Origin: Fonsecaea monophora
Taxonomy: Eukaryota; Ascomycota; Eurotiomycetes; Chaetothyriales; Herpotrichiellaceae
DNA: 64,000 nt
Assembly (NCBI RefSeq): GCF_001642475.1
Contig: NW_019174042.1
Coordinates: 40,723 to 104,722, forward strand
Direction: 5' to 3'
Part shown: positions 21,125-31,367 of the stretch, one piece after another
How positions within the stretch are numbered: position 1 is the first letter of the stretch
How the letters are laid out: the number at the start of each line of letters is the position of its first letter
Program-made: the position numbers and the translations under genes
Notes under the pieces: generated by a model
Databases searched by the model: none
Told to the model about the DNA's origin: nothing
Seen by the model: only the letters and a program-made list of their open reading frames with translations

Positions 21125-22202
21125 GGTGAAGACTATGGAGGATGGTACGAAAAAAGCCGAAGAAGCAAGAGGGCGTTGTGACAATGGGCTTTCGGGAAGG
21201 GAGTAGAAGGATGCTGTTCTTGTAGGAACAGGGCAGAAGGGCCGATGATGAACAAGACGAAAAAGGCGACATGATGGGATGGTATGTATATTATAGATCT
21301 TACCATTAGAGCCCTCCCATCCCAATGCAGCAGTAACAAGCATGTCACCGTGCAGACAGCCTTCTGAATCACTTCTCCCCAAGGCAAAGCCACGCACGGG
21401 CCAGAGATGGTCCGCAAACCCAGAACCTGAATAATCAATGAGGTAACCTTAAAAAGGAGAGGAGAGCCAAATGGAGACTGGGTATAAGCCAGAAGCTTCT
21501 CCGTGGAAGCCCATAATCCCCGTCCGTTTCTTGTCCATCGAGGACACCCACTGAGGCGAATGGGAAGCGAAGCAGACGGGAAAAAACCAGATACGCGCGT
21601 TATTTTCCCGACCGTCGGATTGGAAATTCGTACCTGGTTTCGACCGAAAGCTTGGGGGACGAATAAGACTGAGCTGAAGATGATTGATTACCTATTGACG
21701 CAGAAGTGGCAGACATGGTGGTGTGGCCTCGATTGTGTGGCTGCTGACAAAGATGATGGAAGTCTTGGCTGTCGTCATTACCGAGAAAATCTCTGGGGTC
21801 CACTCCTGATGCTTGTTGTACGCTATCAAGTACCAAGTACCTACTCGGTAGTAGTAGTACGAGTATCTCACACTCTCCCGGTGTTTGGCGGACTTTTCGT
21901 CTCTCCCAGTTCTCTTGTCTTCCATTCTCCATTATTGTTCTTACCTGATGTTTCACTCTCCTTGACGCCAGTCCGTCCGATGTCCGTCGTGGTAGCTATC
22001 TACACCTTGGCTGGATCTTGGCATCGAGGAAAGAATGCCAACCATAGCGGCGGCATTGATCGCCAAATTAGGCTAGCTCCATAGTCTTTAGTGTTTACAC
22101 TTCGGCCGTCGCGCCTCGCGCTGCGCGCCGTCATACCACTACCACCACCATCTTCATTACCACCATTCATTTTTATCATCTCAGGGCTCATTATTGCTCT
22201 CC
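21125..22202. promoter_or_regulatory. Divergent promoter region, MFS transporter / F-box gene
   Basis: About 1.1 kb separates the two starts. A CTACTCGG-TAGTAGTAGTACGAGTA-like imperfect inverted element lies at about 21839-21864. An open frame at 21503-22084 shows no family similarity and I do not call it a gene. Confidence 0.45.
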
Positions 22203-23216
22203 ATGGAAGAAGATGACCCGTCTTTAACCTCGGAAGATTTGTATGTCCGTTTCCGGCCCATGCATTCTATACGAGACTTGACCCTCAGTGATCAAGATTT
22301 GGACAAAAATTGCCCCCTAAATCGACACCGCGGTTGCCAGAAAGCAAAGTATGGCCTGGGAAAGCTCGATGTTCTTCCTCTCGAGATTCTCAACATGATT
22401 CTACTTGATCTGGATATACAGTCCTGCATGTCATTGCAACAGACCAACCGTCGGGCCTATGACACCGTCCACGAAATACCGCAGCTCAAAGCCATCATCC
22501 AACACTGCCCAGATGTTTTGCGTGGAATTCTTCGTACTGAAATGGCGCCCTTCATTAGATACCAACAGCTATTCAATAAGATCACCTCCCCTACCTGTGA
22601 GACTTGCAACGACTTCGCCGGGTATCTATACCTTCTCACGTGTACTCGTGTCTGCTTCCTCTGCTTTTCTCGACTCCCCAACTATCTACCGATATTGAGA
22701 TCTGAGGCTCGTGGTCAATTTGGTTTCTCTTTCAAAGACTTAAAGCGCCTACCATGTTTGAAGAGCGCCCCTGGACGATACACAATCTGGAGAAAGAGCT
22801 GCCGCAGGCGGCTCATTCTCATCAATACAGAAACTGTTCAGCAGATCAGCACTGTCAGTCAGAGCTGCGCCTCTGCCGCAGAATCATTACCCGCTGAGCC
22901 GGGCACGACGGCACATCCTCAAAGGAGAGCCCAAAGAGCGGAACAAACGAGGTCACGGCGTCCGGAAGCCCCTCGTGATGCTCTAGCGTATAATCCGAGG
23001 AGGTTCATGGCAATTGTTGAAGTACCTTACCTCGACCTTCGAAACGGAATAGCACATTGGGGATTCCTTTGCTACGCTTGTCACAACGATTTCGGGGACC
23101 TCCGACACGCGAAACGCCAATTCCTGGCCGCTGGCTTTAGACAGCACATACGGCAGTGTGGAAAAGTTGTCAACGGCAAACATGTGGGCATAACAGGCGA
23201 GGTCGAGGACGGTTGA
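22203..23216 (+). CDS. F-box protein with two CxxC pairs
   Basis: A single exon encodes 337 aa from the ATG at 22203 (CCATGG context). An F-box lies at about residues 55-95 (LDVLPLEILNMILLDL, then SLQQTNRRAYDTV). Two CxxC pairs follow at about 132/135 (CETC) and 151/154 (CFLC), a layout frequent in fungal F-box proteins. The C-terminal region has FLCYACHNDF (a further CxxC) and a conserved-looking RQHIRQC. This suggests an SCF substrate adaptor with a zinc-stabilised region. The substrate is unknown. An Arg/Glu/Pro-rich linker at about 240-280 is low complexity. Confidence 0.78.
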   Translation: MEEDDPSLTSEDLYVRFRPMHSIRDLTLSDQDLDKNCPLNRHRGCQKAKYGLGKLDVLPLEILNMILLDLDIQSCMSLQQTNRRAYDTVHEIPQLKAIIQHCPDVLRGILRTEMAPFIRYQQLFNKITSPTCETCNDFAGYLYLLTCTRVCFLCFSRLPNYLPILRSEARGQFGFSFKDLKRLPCLKSAPGRYTIWRKSCRRRLILINTETVQQISTVSQSCASAAESLPAEPGTTAHPQRRAQRAEQTRSRRPEAPRDALAYNPRRFMAIVEVPYLDLRNGIAHWGFLCYACHNDFGDLRHAKRQFLAAGFRQHIRQCGKVVNGKHVGITGEVEDG

Positions 23217-23603
23217 CTAGTGAGTGTCGCTGGTGACGAAAACCACTGAGAAATTCGAGATCCCCAAACTCTAATCTGACGGCGACCGAGACACACATGT
23301 TCTTCTTCACTTCATCGAGCAAGATTTTGCCGAATACTGGATGTTATTGCCCTCTTGTCCGTGGCGCGAGAGGAGGGGGGAGTGCACGTTTTCGCCGCTT
23401 GAACCGAATGATGATGATCCGAAGCAGATCTTGAGTGTCACTTTAAGCGAATGGCAGATACAGATACATGGAGTCAATCTCTCCGCCTTGCACACAGAGC
23501 CTAGTCCGCCATCCCCATGCTTCTTTTCAACCAGATACAATGCTCATATCACTGATGCCAGAGTTGCCACATCGGAACGACTTCCTGAAGAAACAGGCAA
23601 TGC
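23217..23603. other. Convergent intergenic region
   Basis: This lies between the F-box gene (+) and the small Cys-rich ORF (-). A short plus-strand ORF (about 23341-23607) shows no similarity and I reject it. Confidence 0.4.
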
Positions 23604-23840
23604 TTAACGCCTTTCTTGGTTTCCCTCTCTCCGCGCACCATTAGGGTTGTTCTCGGTGCGGCGCATCTCGTCCTTGCCGGGTGTGACCATATGCCTGATA
23701 CACATGTGTGTGGACGCTCTGAAGGTCCCCCGTGTGACAGGACTACATCTGACGTTGGTGCTGTGGCGTTCTTCACACTGTTCGAACTCCTCTGGCTTGC
23801 GGCAGCCGCAAGTATACTCTCTATATTCTTGCGTGCACAT
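23604..23840 (-). CDS. Small Cys-rich cytosolic protein (conserved fungal type)
   Basis: This reads as 78 aa from the ATG at 23840, beginning MCTQEYREYTCGCRKPEEF. Six Cys occur, as C2, C11, C13, C22, C32 and C47, with the later part reading EQCEERHSTNVRCSP and STHMCIRHMVTPGKDE. This CGC ... QC ... TNVRC ... C-x-x-H pattern recalls a family of tiny fungal proteins annotated only as hypothetical. There is no signal peptide, so this is not an obvious secreted effector; the Cys and His could bind metal. The upstream frame stays open to 24110 but has no matching features. The gene is short, so confidence is moderate. Confidence 0.5.
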   Translation of the reverse strand: MCTQEYREYTCGCRKPEEFEQCEERHSTNVRCSPVTRGTFRASTHMCIRHMVTPGKDEMRRTENNPNGARREGNQERR

Positions 23841-24742
23841 GATTCTGAGAAGCCGTGCGGCCGATGCCTGATTCACAATGTCAGTCAACGTCGAGGCCGA
23901 CCAATGGTGGAAAAGAGCAAGAATTCGGAACACAGAACAAGATTTCTTTTTAGAGCAGATGGATGCCATACTTTGATGGGTGCAGTGTGACTTTTTGGTG
24001 GGGAGTGTCTCCTCGCAGCCGATATCCGATTTTTGGGTGCTGGTAATGGTGATGCTGACAGGAAGTGAGCAGAGACTTGACCTGGACAGGTGTTTGTTTT
24101 TATATGGCAAACCGTCTTCTGGCTCACGATCAGACCGACAATGGGTGTTGGCCCAATAATGATGGGAATTGAAGCTGCTGCACTTTCTGACACCCCCAAC
24201 TTTTTCATTTCAGCTTCGTGAAATGGCAACAAAACATGGTGGCGCGGTGTCGCTGTGTGACCACCAAGCAGCGCCTGTGTAACCGTCCGAAAATTCTTCG
24301 TGCTTGGATGGTATTTTGTTGGGTACCCAAGAAGGCGTGATCGGTGCCTGGGACTTGGTAGAATTCCATTGTGTCACAGGCTCATGCATGGGATATCACA
24401 TACATATGTCGGTCAGTCAATCACACGCCAAGCTTCCCCGTCGCGCCTTCCCTTTGTTTATGTACCTTCTTGTTAAATTCCTACAAGTACAGCCAAGTAT
24501 ATTTTATTGCATCCTGATTACATGTGAGAGAGACGAGGCTTATAAGATCCCCGAGTCTCGTGTTGAGGTCGGTTGGGGTAGAAGTGCGAGGATCGATCAA
24601 GGGATCCTACGAGGCTACGACCATACCGATCTTACCCCGAGGATACAACATTTCTGTCACTGCGAAACAAAACACAACTTGCCAACGGCAACCATATTTC
24701 TTGACGTTGAAAACCTCACGGAGTTTGGGTTTTGGGCTCTTC
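23841..24742. promoter_or_regulatory. Divergent upstream region, Cys-rich ORF / kinase-like gene
   Basis: This should hold both promoters. Open frames upstream of 24743 have no similarity. A 5' exon for the kinase-like gene cannot be excluded. Confidence 0.4.
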
Positions 24743-25579
24743 ATGGGCGTCTGCGATCGAATCCAAATCCTCAACCTCGAGGTAGACCCCGAGGATGTGA
24801 GCGACTACCGGATCTTGATCGACGGCAAGTCATTCAAATATGTCACCATTGACGCGGGCGTCTACGAACTCGAAGACATGACCTGGGACCGTCTGATAGT
24901 CCCGCGGCTGCCACCAATGCCCCCAGGCGACTGGAACACAGGACATGTCGCAACGCACCCGAAGCAAGGCACCCCTTATTTTTCTCGTTATGCCAAGGTC
25001 GAGCTCCCGACCATCGTCAGTACATGGCATCCCGTACGGATCGACTGGCTCGACCTGGAGGGAGGGCAACGACTTCGCAGCAATATCCATATTGCGACTC
25101 TAAAAAAGGACATTGGAGGGATGAGAGCCGGACACGAAGTGCTCATCAAATTTGCCCGGTTTCCATGGGAAACGCAGTACTTTGAGGATGAAACAAAGGT
25201 TTATCAACGTCTTGACGGACAGGGAATCGCACCACAATTCCTGGGCCATTTGACAGAAGAAGGGAGAGTCATGGGCTTAGTGATCGAGTACATCAAAGAC
25301 GCACGACACGCGGGGCCGGAAGACGTGGACGCATGTCAAGATACTTTGGGGAACTTACACCGACTCGGCATGTTACACGGGGATGTGAACAGACACAATT
25401 TTCTCGTTCGCGAAGCCGGTGGTCGAAGCAAAACCGTCACAATGGTCGATCTCGAAACTGCCTCTGAATGTACCGACCCCGATGCGTTTGAGGATGAAAT
25501 TGACCGTCTTCGCGAGGAGCTCCGCTCGACTGATGGCAAGGGAGGGTATCATGTCGAGATTGTCAATGAGGAAGGCTAG
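24743..25579 (+). CDS. Protein-kinase-like fold protein (family often mislabelled alpha-galactosidase A)
   Basis: This encodes 278 aa from the ATG at 24743 (MGVCDRIQILNLEVDPED). The N-terminal third (DYRILIDGKSFKYVTI, then PPGDWNTGHVATHPKQG) and the kinase-like half match a large Pezizomycotina family that databases have long called alpha-galactosidase A; no glycosidase motif is present. The kinase-like marks are Lys136 in HEVLIKFARFPWE, a gatekeeper-like VIEYIKDARHA, the loop HGDVNRHNFLV (Asp214, Asn219) and VDLETAS (Asp236) where DFG would be. This suggests an ATP-dependent phosphotransferase of the APH/Bud32-like type. The frame is open upstream to 24524 but with no ATG. The substrate is unknown. 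Confidence 0.78.
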   Translation: MGVCDRIQILNLEVDPEDVSDYRILIDGKSFKYVTIDAGVYELEDMTWDRLIVPRLPPMPPGDWNTGHVATHPKQGTPYFSRYAKVELPTIVSTWHPVRIDWLDLEGGQRLRSNIHIATLKKDIGGMRAGHEVLIKFARFPWETQYFEDETKVYQRLDGQGIAPQFLGHLTEEGRVMGLVIEYIKDARHAGPEDVDACQDTLGNLHRLGMLHGDVNRHNFLVREAGGRSKTVTMVDLETASECTDPDAFEDEIDRLREELRSTDGKGGYHVEIVNEEG

Positions 25580-27002
25580 TATTGGCACGACAAGCGATAC
25601 AGACAGAGTATACACGGTCCATTTGGATTCCCAGGCTGGACTCGACAGCCAAGGGACAAGGCTCTGGTTTGTTGTAAGGTACCGAGTACAACTAGAGAAA
25701 GTGTCAAAAGCAGCGTCGGCCAAGTCTGCCAGGATACCATTCTTTAAGCGCTAAGGCTGCTCAATCTGCCCAGACACTCAAGCCTGACCCTAAACCGCAG
25801 TTGTGCTCGGTCGGTTCATAGATTTCCCCATGAGTATAGAGGTACTATGTTAGGAACGGCCTATGTAGATAGGCAGAGGGTCGCCATAGGTGGCAGGTAG
25901 GTATAGGTATTCCTTGATAGTATATCCAAACTAAGACTCAAAGCATGCGGTGGTTAAATAATAGGGGTTGTCACGTGCGTGGTGTACTTGGCGGTTCGTG
26001 ACACTAGGGGTAATAGTTGCGATGACAGGGGATGGGTAGGCCAAGACCAACATTCCCGTGGATACCGCGGAACAGATTGCAAAGTTCTTCCAGTTAATGC
26101 GAGCCATTTTATCAACAACCCCCCTCGAAATGTAGGCAGAATGCTACTAATGTAAAGGCACGTCTTCAACTCACTCTTGGGTTTATGTGGTCAAGGGTGC
26201 CGGGAGCTGCAGGCTTCAAGTTACAAGGGTACGAGGCTAACAGCACAATGGAACTGTCATCACCACGACATTTTTAGACACTACTTATTTCTTTGAGAGC
26301 TTGACCGGTAATCCCTACGAGGGTGGAATTGCGGGAATGGTCTTCTGGAACCCGAGGTACCCCATGGGTTACGGGGGGACGACTTGGGGAACACCAAAGT
26401 TTGCAGAAGTTTCTATCATGGCGATCTCGTTCCGCCGCCGTGTCTGCGTCGAGACCTATCCCAGCGCTTGTACCAAGGTGAGGATCGTTGTTTCGCGATC
26501 TAGCTCTACCACGACGTACCTATGTCTATGGAGAGCTTCGTTGTGTCATCATCCGGAGCATTTGATGTCCAAGAGCACGAAGCAAGTCGACCTTGCGGTG
26601 GTCATCGTTGAACGGTGCAGAGCCTGTCGAGTGCCCAGCTAACCAATATTGGCTGAGGACGTGACCGGGACCGAATGGAATCGAAGTTTGACTGCGAGGT
26701 TTGAAGACTTGATGGGGAATTGATTGGTATCAGGTACTCATAGTTGATAGGTACGCTGGCGGCCCATCATCCCGCCTTGCCGCTTCCATGAGCAGGGCGA
26801 AGAATCATAGATGTCCTCCCCTCCTCCATGCCGCACCGGAAAATGCCAGAGGTTCCGCATCCACGGCATATATCCGGTATAAAGGGTGTTTCAGTCCATT
26901 CTTTTGATATTCCTTATCCAGAACCTCATCGAGCTTTCATTGAACCGGCTTGTGGTTCACATTTAGGTTTCGGTCAGGCGTTGTCTTACGATCAGGTTCA
27001 CC
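25580..27002. other. Intergenic region upstream of sugar transporter
   Basis: This 1.4-kb stretch contains the element GTACCGAGTAC at 25679-25689 and scattered GTAGGTA words (about 25862-25910). An open frame at 26301-26642 is unlike any family. No gene is called. Confidence 0.45.
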
Positions 27003-28728
27003 ATGGCCAACGCAGCCGTCAAGATCGGCAAATTGACCTTTTACAACATCCTGTTGGCCATTTTTGCATGTAGCGGAGGGTTTGCCTACGGATTCGCCTA
27101 CCAAGCGCTCACAGCGAGCATCGGGCAGCCACAGTTCTACATTTATCTTGGCCTTGAACGTGAGTACAGTCTTTCTATGAGCTTGCGTCCCTCCAGATCG
27201 AGCTTTGTGTCTCACTGAATGATCCCTTTGGTCGCGCACAGGAGGCACCACCTACACGGCCAACATCTTGGGAGCCATAAATGGACTCTTCTTTGCGGGT
27301 GGGGCATTCGGCTCTGTGTCTCAGAGTTGGGTCGGCGACAAACTCGGCCGGAGGAAGGCGTTGATCATTGCCTCTTCGTTGGCCCTCATCGGCTCCAGTC
27401 TGGTGGCGGGCACCGTCCACGTCGTGATGTTGATTGTATTCCGGCTTGTTCAAGGATGGGGCACTGGCATGATTGTCACGCTGGCTCCGATCTACCTGGC
27501 CGAGATCTCTCCACCTCAACATCGCGGTTTATTGCTGGGCTCGTTCGCGACCAGTCTGGGAATTGGCATGAACGTGGTCGGATGGATCAGTCTGGGGACC
27601 TACTATGCCCAAAATCCGAGTGTGCAATGGCGACTGCCGCTGGCATTGGCCTGCATCGGTCCATTGGTCATGTTCGTCGGTTCATTTTTCATCCCAGAGT
27701 CGCCCCGGTGGCTGCTCTGGCAAGGCAAATCAGACCAGGCCTGGTCCATTCTCAAAAAACTGCACGAAGGGCCAACCCATAGTGACCAAGTTGAACAGAC
27801 CGCCAACGCCGAGTTTATCCAGATCCAACGGCAGATCGACTACGACAAGACCATGGGGGTGACGTACTGGCAGATTGTCAAACAGCCAAGCTATCGAAAA
27901 CGTGCCTTGATTGTCATTGTGGCCATGTTCGCCTACCAGAGTACTGGCGCCTTCGGCATTGGTAATTACAAGATACTAATCTACGAGAATCTGGGCTTCC
28001 GTGGCTCGATGCCTCTCCTGCTGAATGCCTTGTATACATTTATTGGCACGTGTGGTGTTATGTTCGCCTCCATCTACGTTGACAAAACGGGTCGAAAAAT
28101 CTTATTTCGTAAGTCACAATGAAACCCCGACCCTCCTTGGCCAATTGAGCGCGTTCTAGAGCTGACATATATGGCTCCTGACACAGTTGTCGGCCTGCCT
28201 GCTATGGCTGCGGCGTTGCTGGCCGAAGCATTACTATCCCGAAGATACGTCGCCACCGACGACAAGGCCGGGAATGCCGCCTGTATCGTATTTTTGTTTC
28301 TCTTTGTGTTTACCCTTGACATGACCCTGGGCCCGTCAATTTTTATCTATGTGTCCGAGCTGTGGCCGACTCCGCTGCGAGCCAAGGGGTTGGCTATCGC
28401 CTGGTTTACTTATTTTCTGGGTGCTATCACCTACACGTCATCCTCGGCGCTGGCCTTCGAGAAGATCGGGTGGAGGATGTATATGGTCTGGTTTACGTGC
28501 AACATTGTGAACTTCTTCATCGTGTGGTTCTACTTCCCGGAAACGACAAACAAGACGCTGGAGGAGATCAGTGAGCTTTTTGGTGACAAAGTCGTCGTCC
28601 GCATCACCGCCGATGGTAAGAACCTGGAGGGAGACGAGATCATCGAGATCAAGACGACCGGAGAGAAGGATGGGGGTGATGATCATGTGCAGGTGGAAGT
28701 GATTGAGAACACCAAAGGGCGGGACTAG
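27003..28728 (+). CDS. MFS sugar transporter
   Basis: Three exons, 27003-27159, 27242-28108 and 28187-28728, are joined across 82- and 78-nt introns (GTGAGT and GTAAGT donors), giving 521 aa. The sugar-porter signatures are in order: GFAYGFAYQALTASI in TM1, GDKLGRRKALI after TM2, VQGWGTGMIVTLAPIYLAEI, PESPRWLLWQGK at the central loop, DKTGRKILF, and PETTNKTLEEISELF after TM12. It is a plasma-membrane H+ symporter or facilitator for a hexose, disaccharide or sugar acid; the substrate cannot be read from sequence. A decayed HpcH/HpaI aldolase lies about 1 kb downstream on the same strand, which may hint at an old sugar-acid catabolic pair. Confidence 0.92.
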
Positions 28729-29751
28729 GCCCAAGGGGTCTGATCCGGAGGCCTTCCAGAATGAAGGGGAAAAGAGAAATTCTACTTCAGAGTCTCAGCG
28801 GACGAGGTATGTAGCAACCCACCTGCGCGACATGACTTCAGTCCTTGTTCGATACGCGCGATATTCAAGGCCTTTGGCGGAGGCGACTCGCTACACTTGA
28901 CGCAAGTACATCGAGGTTCCGAAGACGAGATACAAACCTCGTCGATTTTTTCTCTGTCGTCGACAAGGTTATGAAATCAGTGCGAGTTACATTCTGGGAC
29001 ATCGAATCATTCCATCCTCGAGTAGCTTCGGAGGTCGGTCACCCAAGCAGGGTCGCTTTTCTCTATTCTCAACTGGTTACTGAAGCTCTAATGGGCTCCT
29101 CTCAATCCCTAGTGCTCCTAGATGCTATAGACGGACCCGATGAGCCTAAACTCGATAGTGTGCCTGTCTCCTTGGCTTTGAGAAGATACGCCAATATAGC
29201 AATATCTATTTCTTTTACCACCAATTTAGCTATATATGTTTTTGCTCCGCAGAGAAACTTGCACATTTTCAATGGGATGAGAACTGCCACAAGTAATAAC
29301 CCGCTTTAACGTGCTCTACTCTGTCATCGATGATGCAGCAGGGCTGTATGAGCTTCCTGACGGACGGATCAATATTCAGGGTTCTGCTAGACTTTGAGCC
29401 CACATGGACAAATATACCGACATTTCCCGCTCCGCTGGCGGGAAGTGGAGCAGAATCTTGTGTATGGAAGGGGGAGGGGGATGCTTGCCGGACGCGGCTA
29501 GAGTACAATGCCGCTTATGCCGCTTCTGCCGCTGGGATTCCCGCTCCATCGAAAACAAGCTACCCGAGACGTTTCGAACCATTTTGTATCAATAGATCTT
29601 GCCAACCAGCCCTGGAGAGGCGGAATGTCGGGATTTGAAGATTGCGGGACGGTGGCATTGCGAGATTGGCGGAAAGATGAAGTCGTCCATGAAACCTCAT
29701 TGCTCGCTCTCTCTCTTGCACCCCGAGGACCGAGATTGAATCACTGCATGC
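28729..29751. other. Intergenic region, possible relic DNA
   Basis: The frame from about 28845 to 29309 is open but has no recognisable similarity and starts without an ATG. Being next to a pseudogene, this stretch may also contain decayed sequence. I see nothing I can name. Confidence 0.35.
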
Positions 29752-30310
29752 TTGAGGAAAAGAGGCATAAAAATTCGCACAAAATGCCGGAACGCCCAGA
29801 GCAGGTCCGGTCCCTTCGCTGGGGCAATCAAGGACAAAGGTACCATCATCGGAGCGGCCGTCTCGTTGGGGAGCGTTGCGTGCGCGCAGGTCGTGGCTCG
29901 GTCAGGATTTGACTGGGCCTTTATTGACATGGAGCATGCGCCCACCTCGGCGCGGGAGGCCACCAACATCACCCATGATCGAGACTGTAGCTGCCGTCGA
30001 GCGAGCCGAGGAAATTCTGACCGTTGAGGGCGAGACGGGATGTTTCGTGGGGCCCCTTTGACCTTCGTCAATCCATGGCTCTTCCCGAGGCGGGGATGGC
30101 GAAGAACCCGTCTTTATCGAAGCCTAGGAGAAAGATCTTGAGAATCGGAAAACGTCATGGACTCGAGATTGGCACGGTTGCTGGGACCGAAGAAGCTGCA
30201 AAGCGCAAGAAGGAAATGGGGTTCAGCATTCTATTAGCGGGTTCAGAACGCAGGGTTTCTTGCCAGTGGCTGCCAGAGTGCCTTTCAACAGTGTAGCAAA
30301 GGAGTGGTTA
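29752..30310 (+). pseudogene. Decayed HpcH/HpaI aldolase (2-dehydro-3-deoxy-glucarate aldolase-like)
   Basis: Three frames carry consecutive pieces of one class II aldolase. Frame 1 (29752 to about 29970) has GAAVSLGSVACAQVVARSG, then FDWAFIDMEHAPTSAREATN. Frame 2 (from about 29975) has MIETVAAVERAEEILTVEG and GCFVGP. Frame 3 (from about 30057) has FDLRQSMALPEAG and GTVAGTEEAAKRKKEMGF, and a further shift near 30250 gives AGFLASG. The middle of the fold, some 70-90 codons between the DMEH block and the PMIET block, is absent at about 29965-29975. The second break is a C-run at 30053-30056 with one extra base. No intron signals explain these breaks, so the gene is dead. It sits downstream of the sugar transporter. 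Confidence 0.85.
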
Positions 30311-30827
30311 AAATATACAAACGCAAACGAAAACGAAAAAAAAAACACACAAAACACAAATACTCGGCGAATCGGTGCACGCATGGAGAATACCCAATGT
30401 CCAGTAACCCAATATCCAAAATCTAATACCTGGGTACACAACACACAATAGTCGCAAGCAGCCCTATCTGTCTGTCTGACTGTCTGTCGACATAACTCCC
30501 CCAAACACGTAGTTTTTTTTCCCCGGGGTATATGTTACGTGCGTTTCAATCATCAACAAGAACCCTTGCGCCCCATTTCATCCCCTTTGTTTGTTTTTTG
30601 TTTTGTTTTGTTCTGTTTTTTTTTTGCTTTCTTCGCTCCTTGTTAAACATAGACGAGTCAAACTCCCTCTCGACACCAACACCGTGATCGTTCCCTCCCT
30701 ACCAACCCGGCCCAATGATACAAAGAGACATGAGACAGTGACTCGGCATCTGCGTCACAGCCGTTTCCCCATGTTGAAACTCCTACCAAATGTGGAATAC
30801 ACAATCCAATGTCTGTTGTGGCTGGAC
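30311..30827. other. Convergent intergenic region with homopolymer tracts
   Basis: The region holds A- and T-runs (around 30339, 30513 and 30590-30625) and a CTGTCTGT tract near 30468-30488. It is the 3' side of the Spo12-like gene. No gene is seen. Confidence 0.45.
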
Positions 30828-31367
30828 CTAATGTTGAATCCCATCCTGAGCTTGAGCTTGAGCTTGGGCTTGGGCTTGTGTCTGGCTGTGCGCCAACTGC
30901 GCCTTCTGATTCTCCTTGGCCAGTGTCCTGGCGAAGAGCGTCTGGGGCTTTGCATTCCTATTCGAGTTGCGACGTCGCGGATATGTTAGCTAGTGCCACA
31001 AAACAAAAAGTCGTGAGAGAGAGAGAGGGGGGGATGGAGGAACCAAAACGCACATGAACCGCCTCCCCTTGATCTCACTCAGCTTCTTGGTCGTGGGACT
31101 CCGTATCGCGTCCGAGGGCGAAATGTACGTCTGTGTACCGGCACCACAGGTGGGCTGGTACTGAGTCTGGATCTGGTGTCGCTGCTGCTGTTGTTGTTGT
31201 TGTGGCACCTCAAAGCGCGGCATGTGAATCCCTCCTTTCCCGGCGTCCGCGAAAGCGCCCTTGAACTTGTCATTGCCCATCATGTCCTGCGCGGCCGTCT
31301 TCGTGGGCGAAGTCGGATTGGGGCATTTCTCGGCGAGAGGGCCCTGGGTGGCTTTTGTGGGAGACAT
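30828..31367 (-). CDS. Spo12-like mitotic-exit regulator
   Basis: Exons 31367-31054 and 30957-30828 join across a 96-nt intron (GTGCGT ... AATAG), giving 147 aa. The key motif is SPSDAIRSPTTKKLSEIKGR (about residues 83-102), followed after the splice by RFMNAKPQTLFARTLAK. This is the layout of the Spo12 family, which acts in the FEAR network to release Cdc14-type phosphatase at mitotic exit. Two SPTK motifs near residues 2 and 20 and SPTTKK fit CDK sites. There is a poly-Gln run (residues 56-62) and a C-terminal (QA)n run from the GAGCTT hexamer repeat at about 30847-30876. Unspliced, the C-terminal block is lost. The family call rests on this short motif. Confidence 0.72.

Noticed and set aside
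21503..22084. 193-residue plus-strand open frame between MFS and F-box genes
   Set aside because: It lies in a promoter region, has low-complexity Val/Ser content and resembles no family.
28845..29309. 154-residue plus-strand frame
   Set aside because: No ATG at the start and no recognisable family; may be relic DNA.
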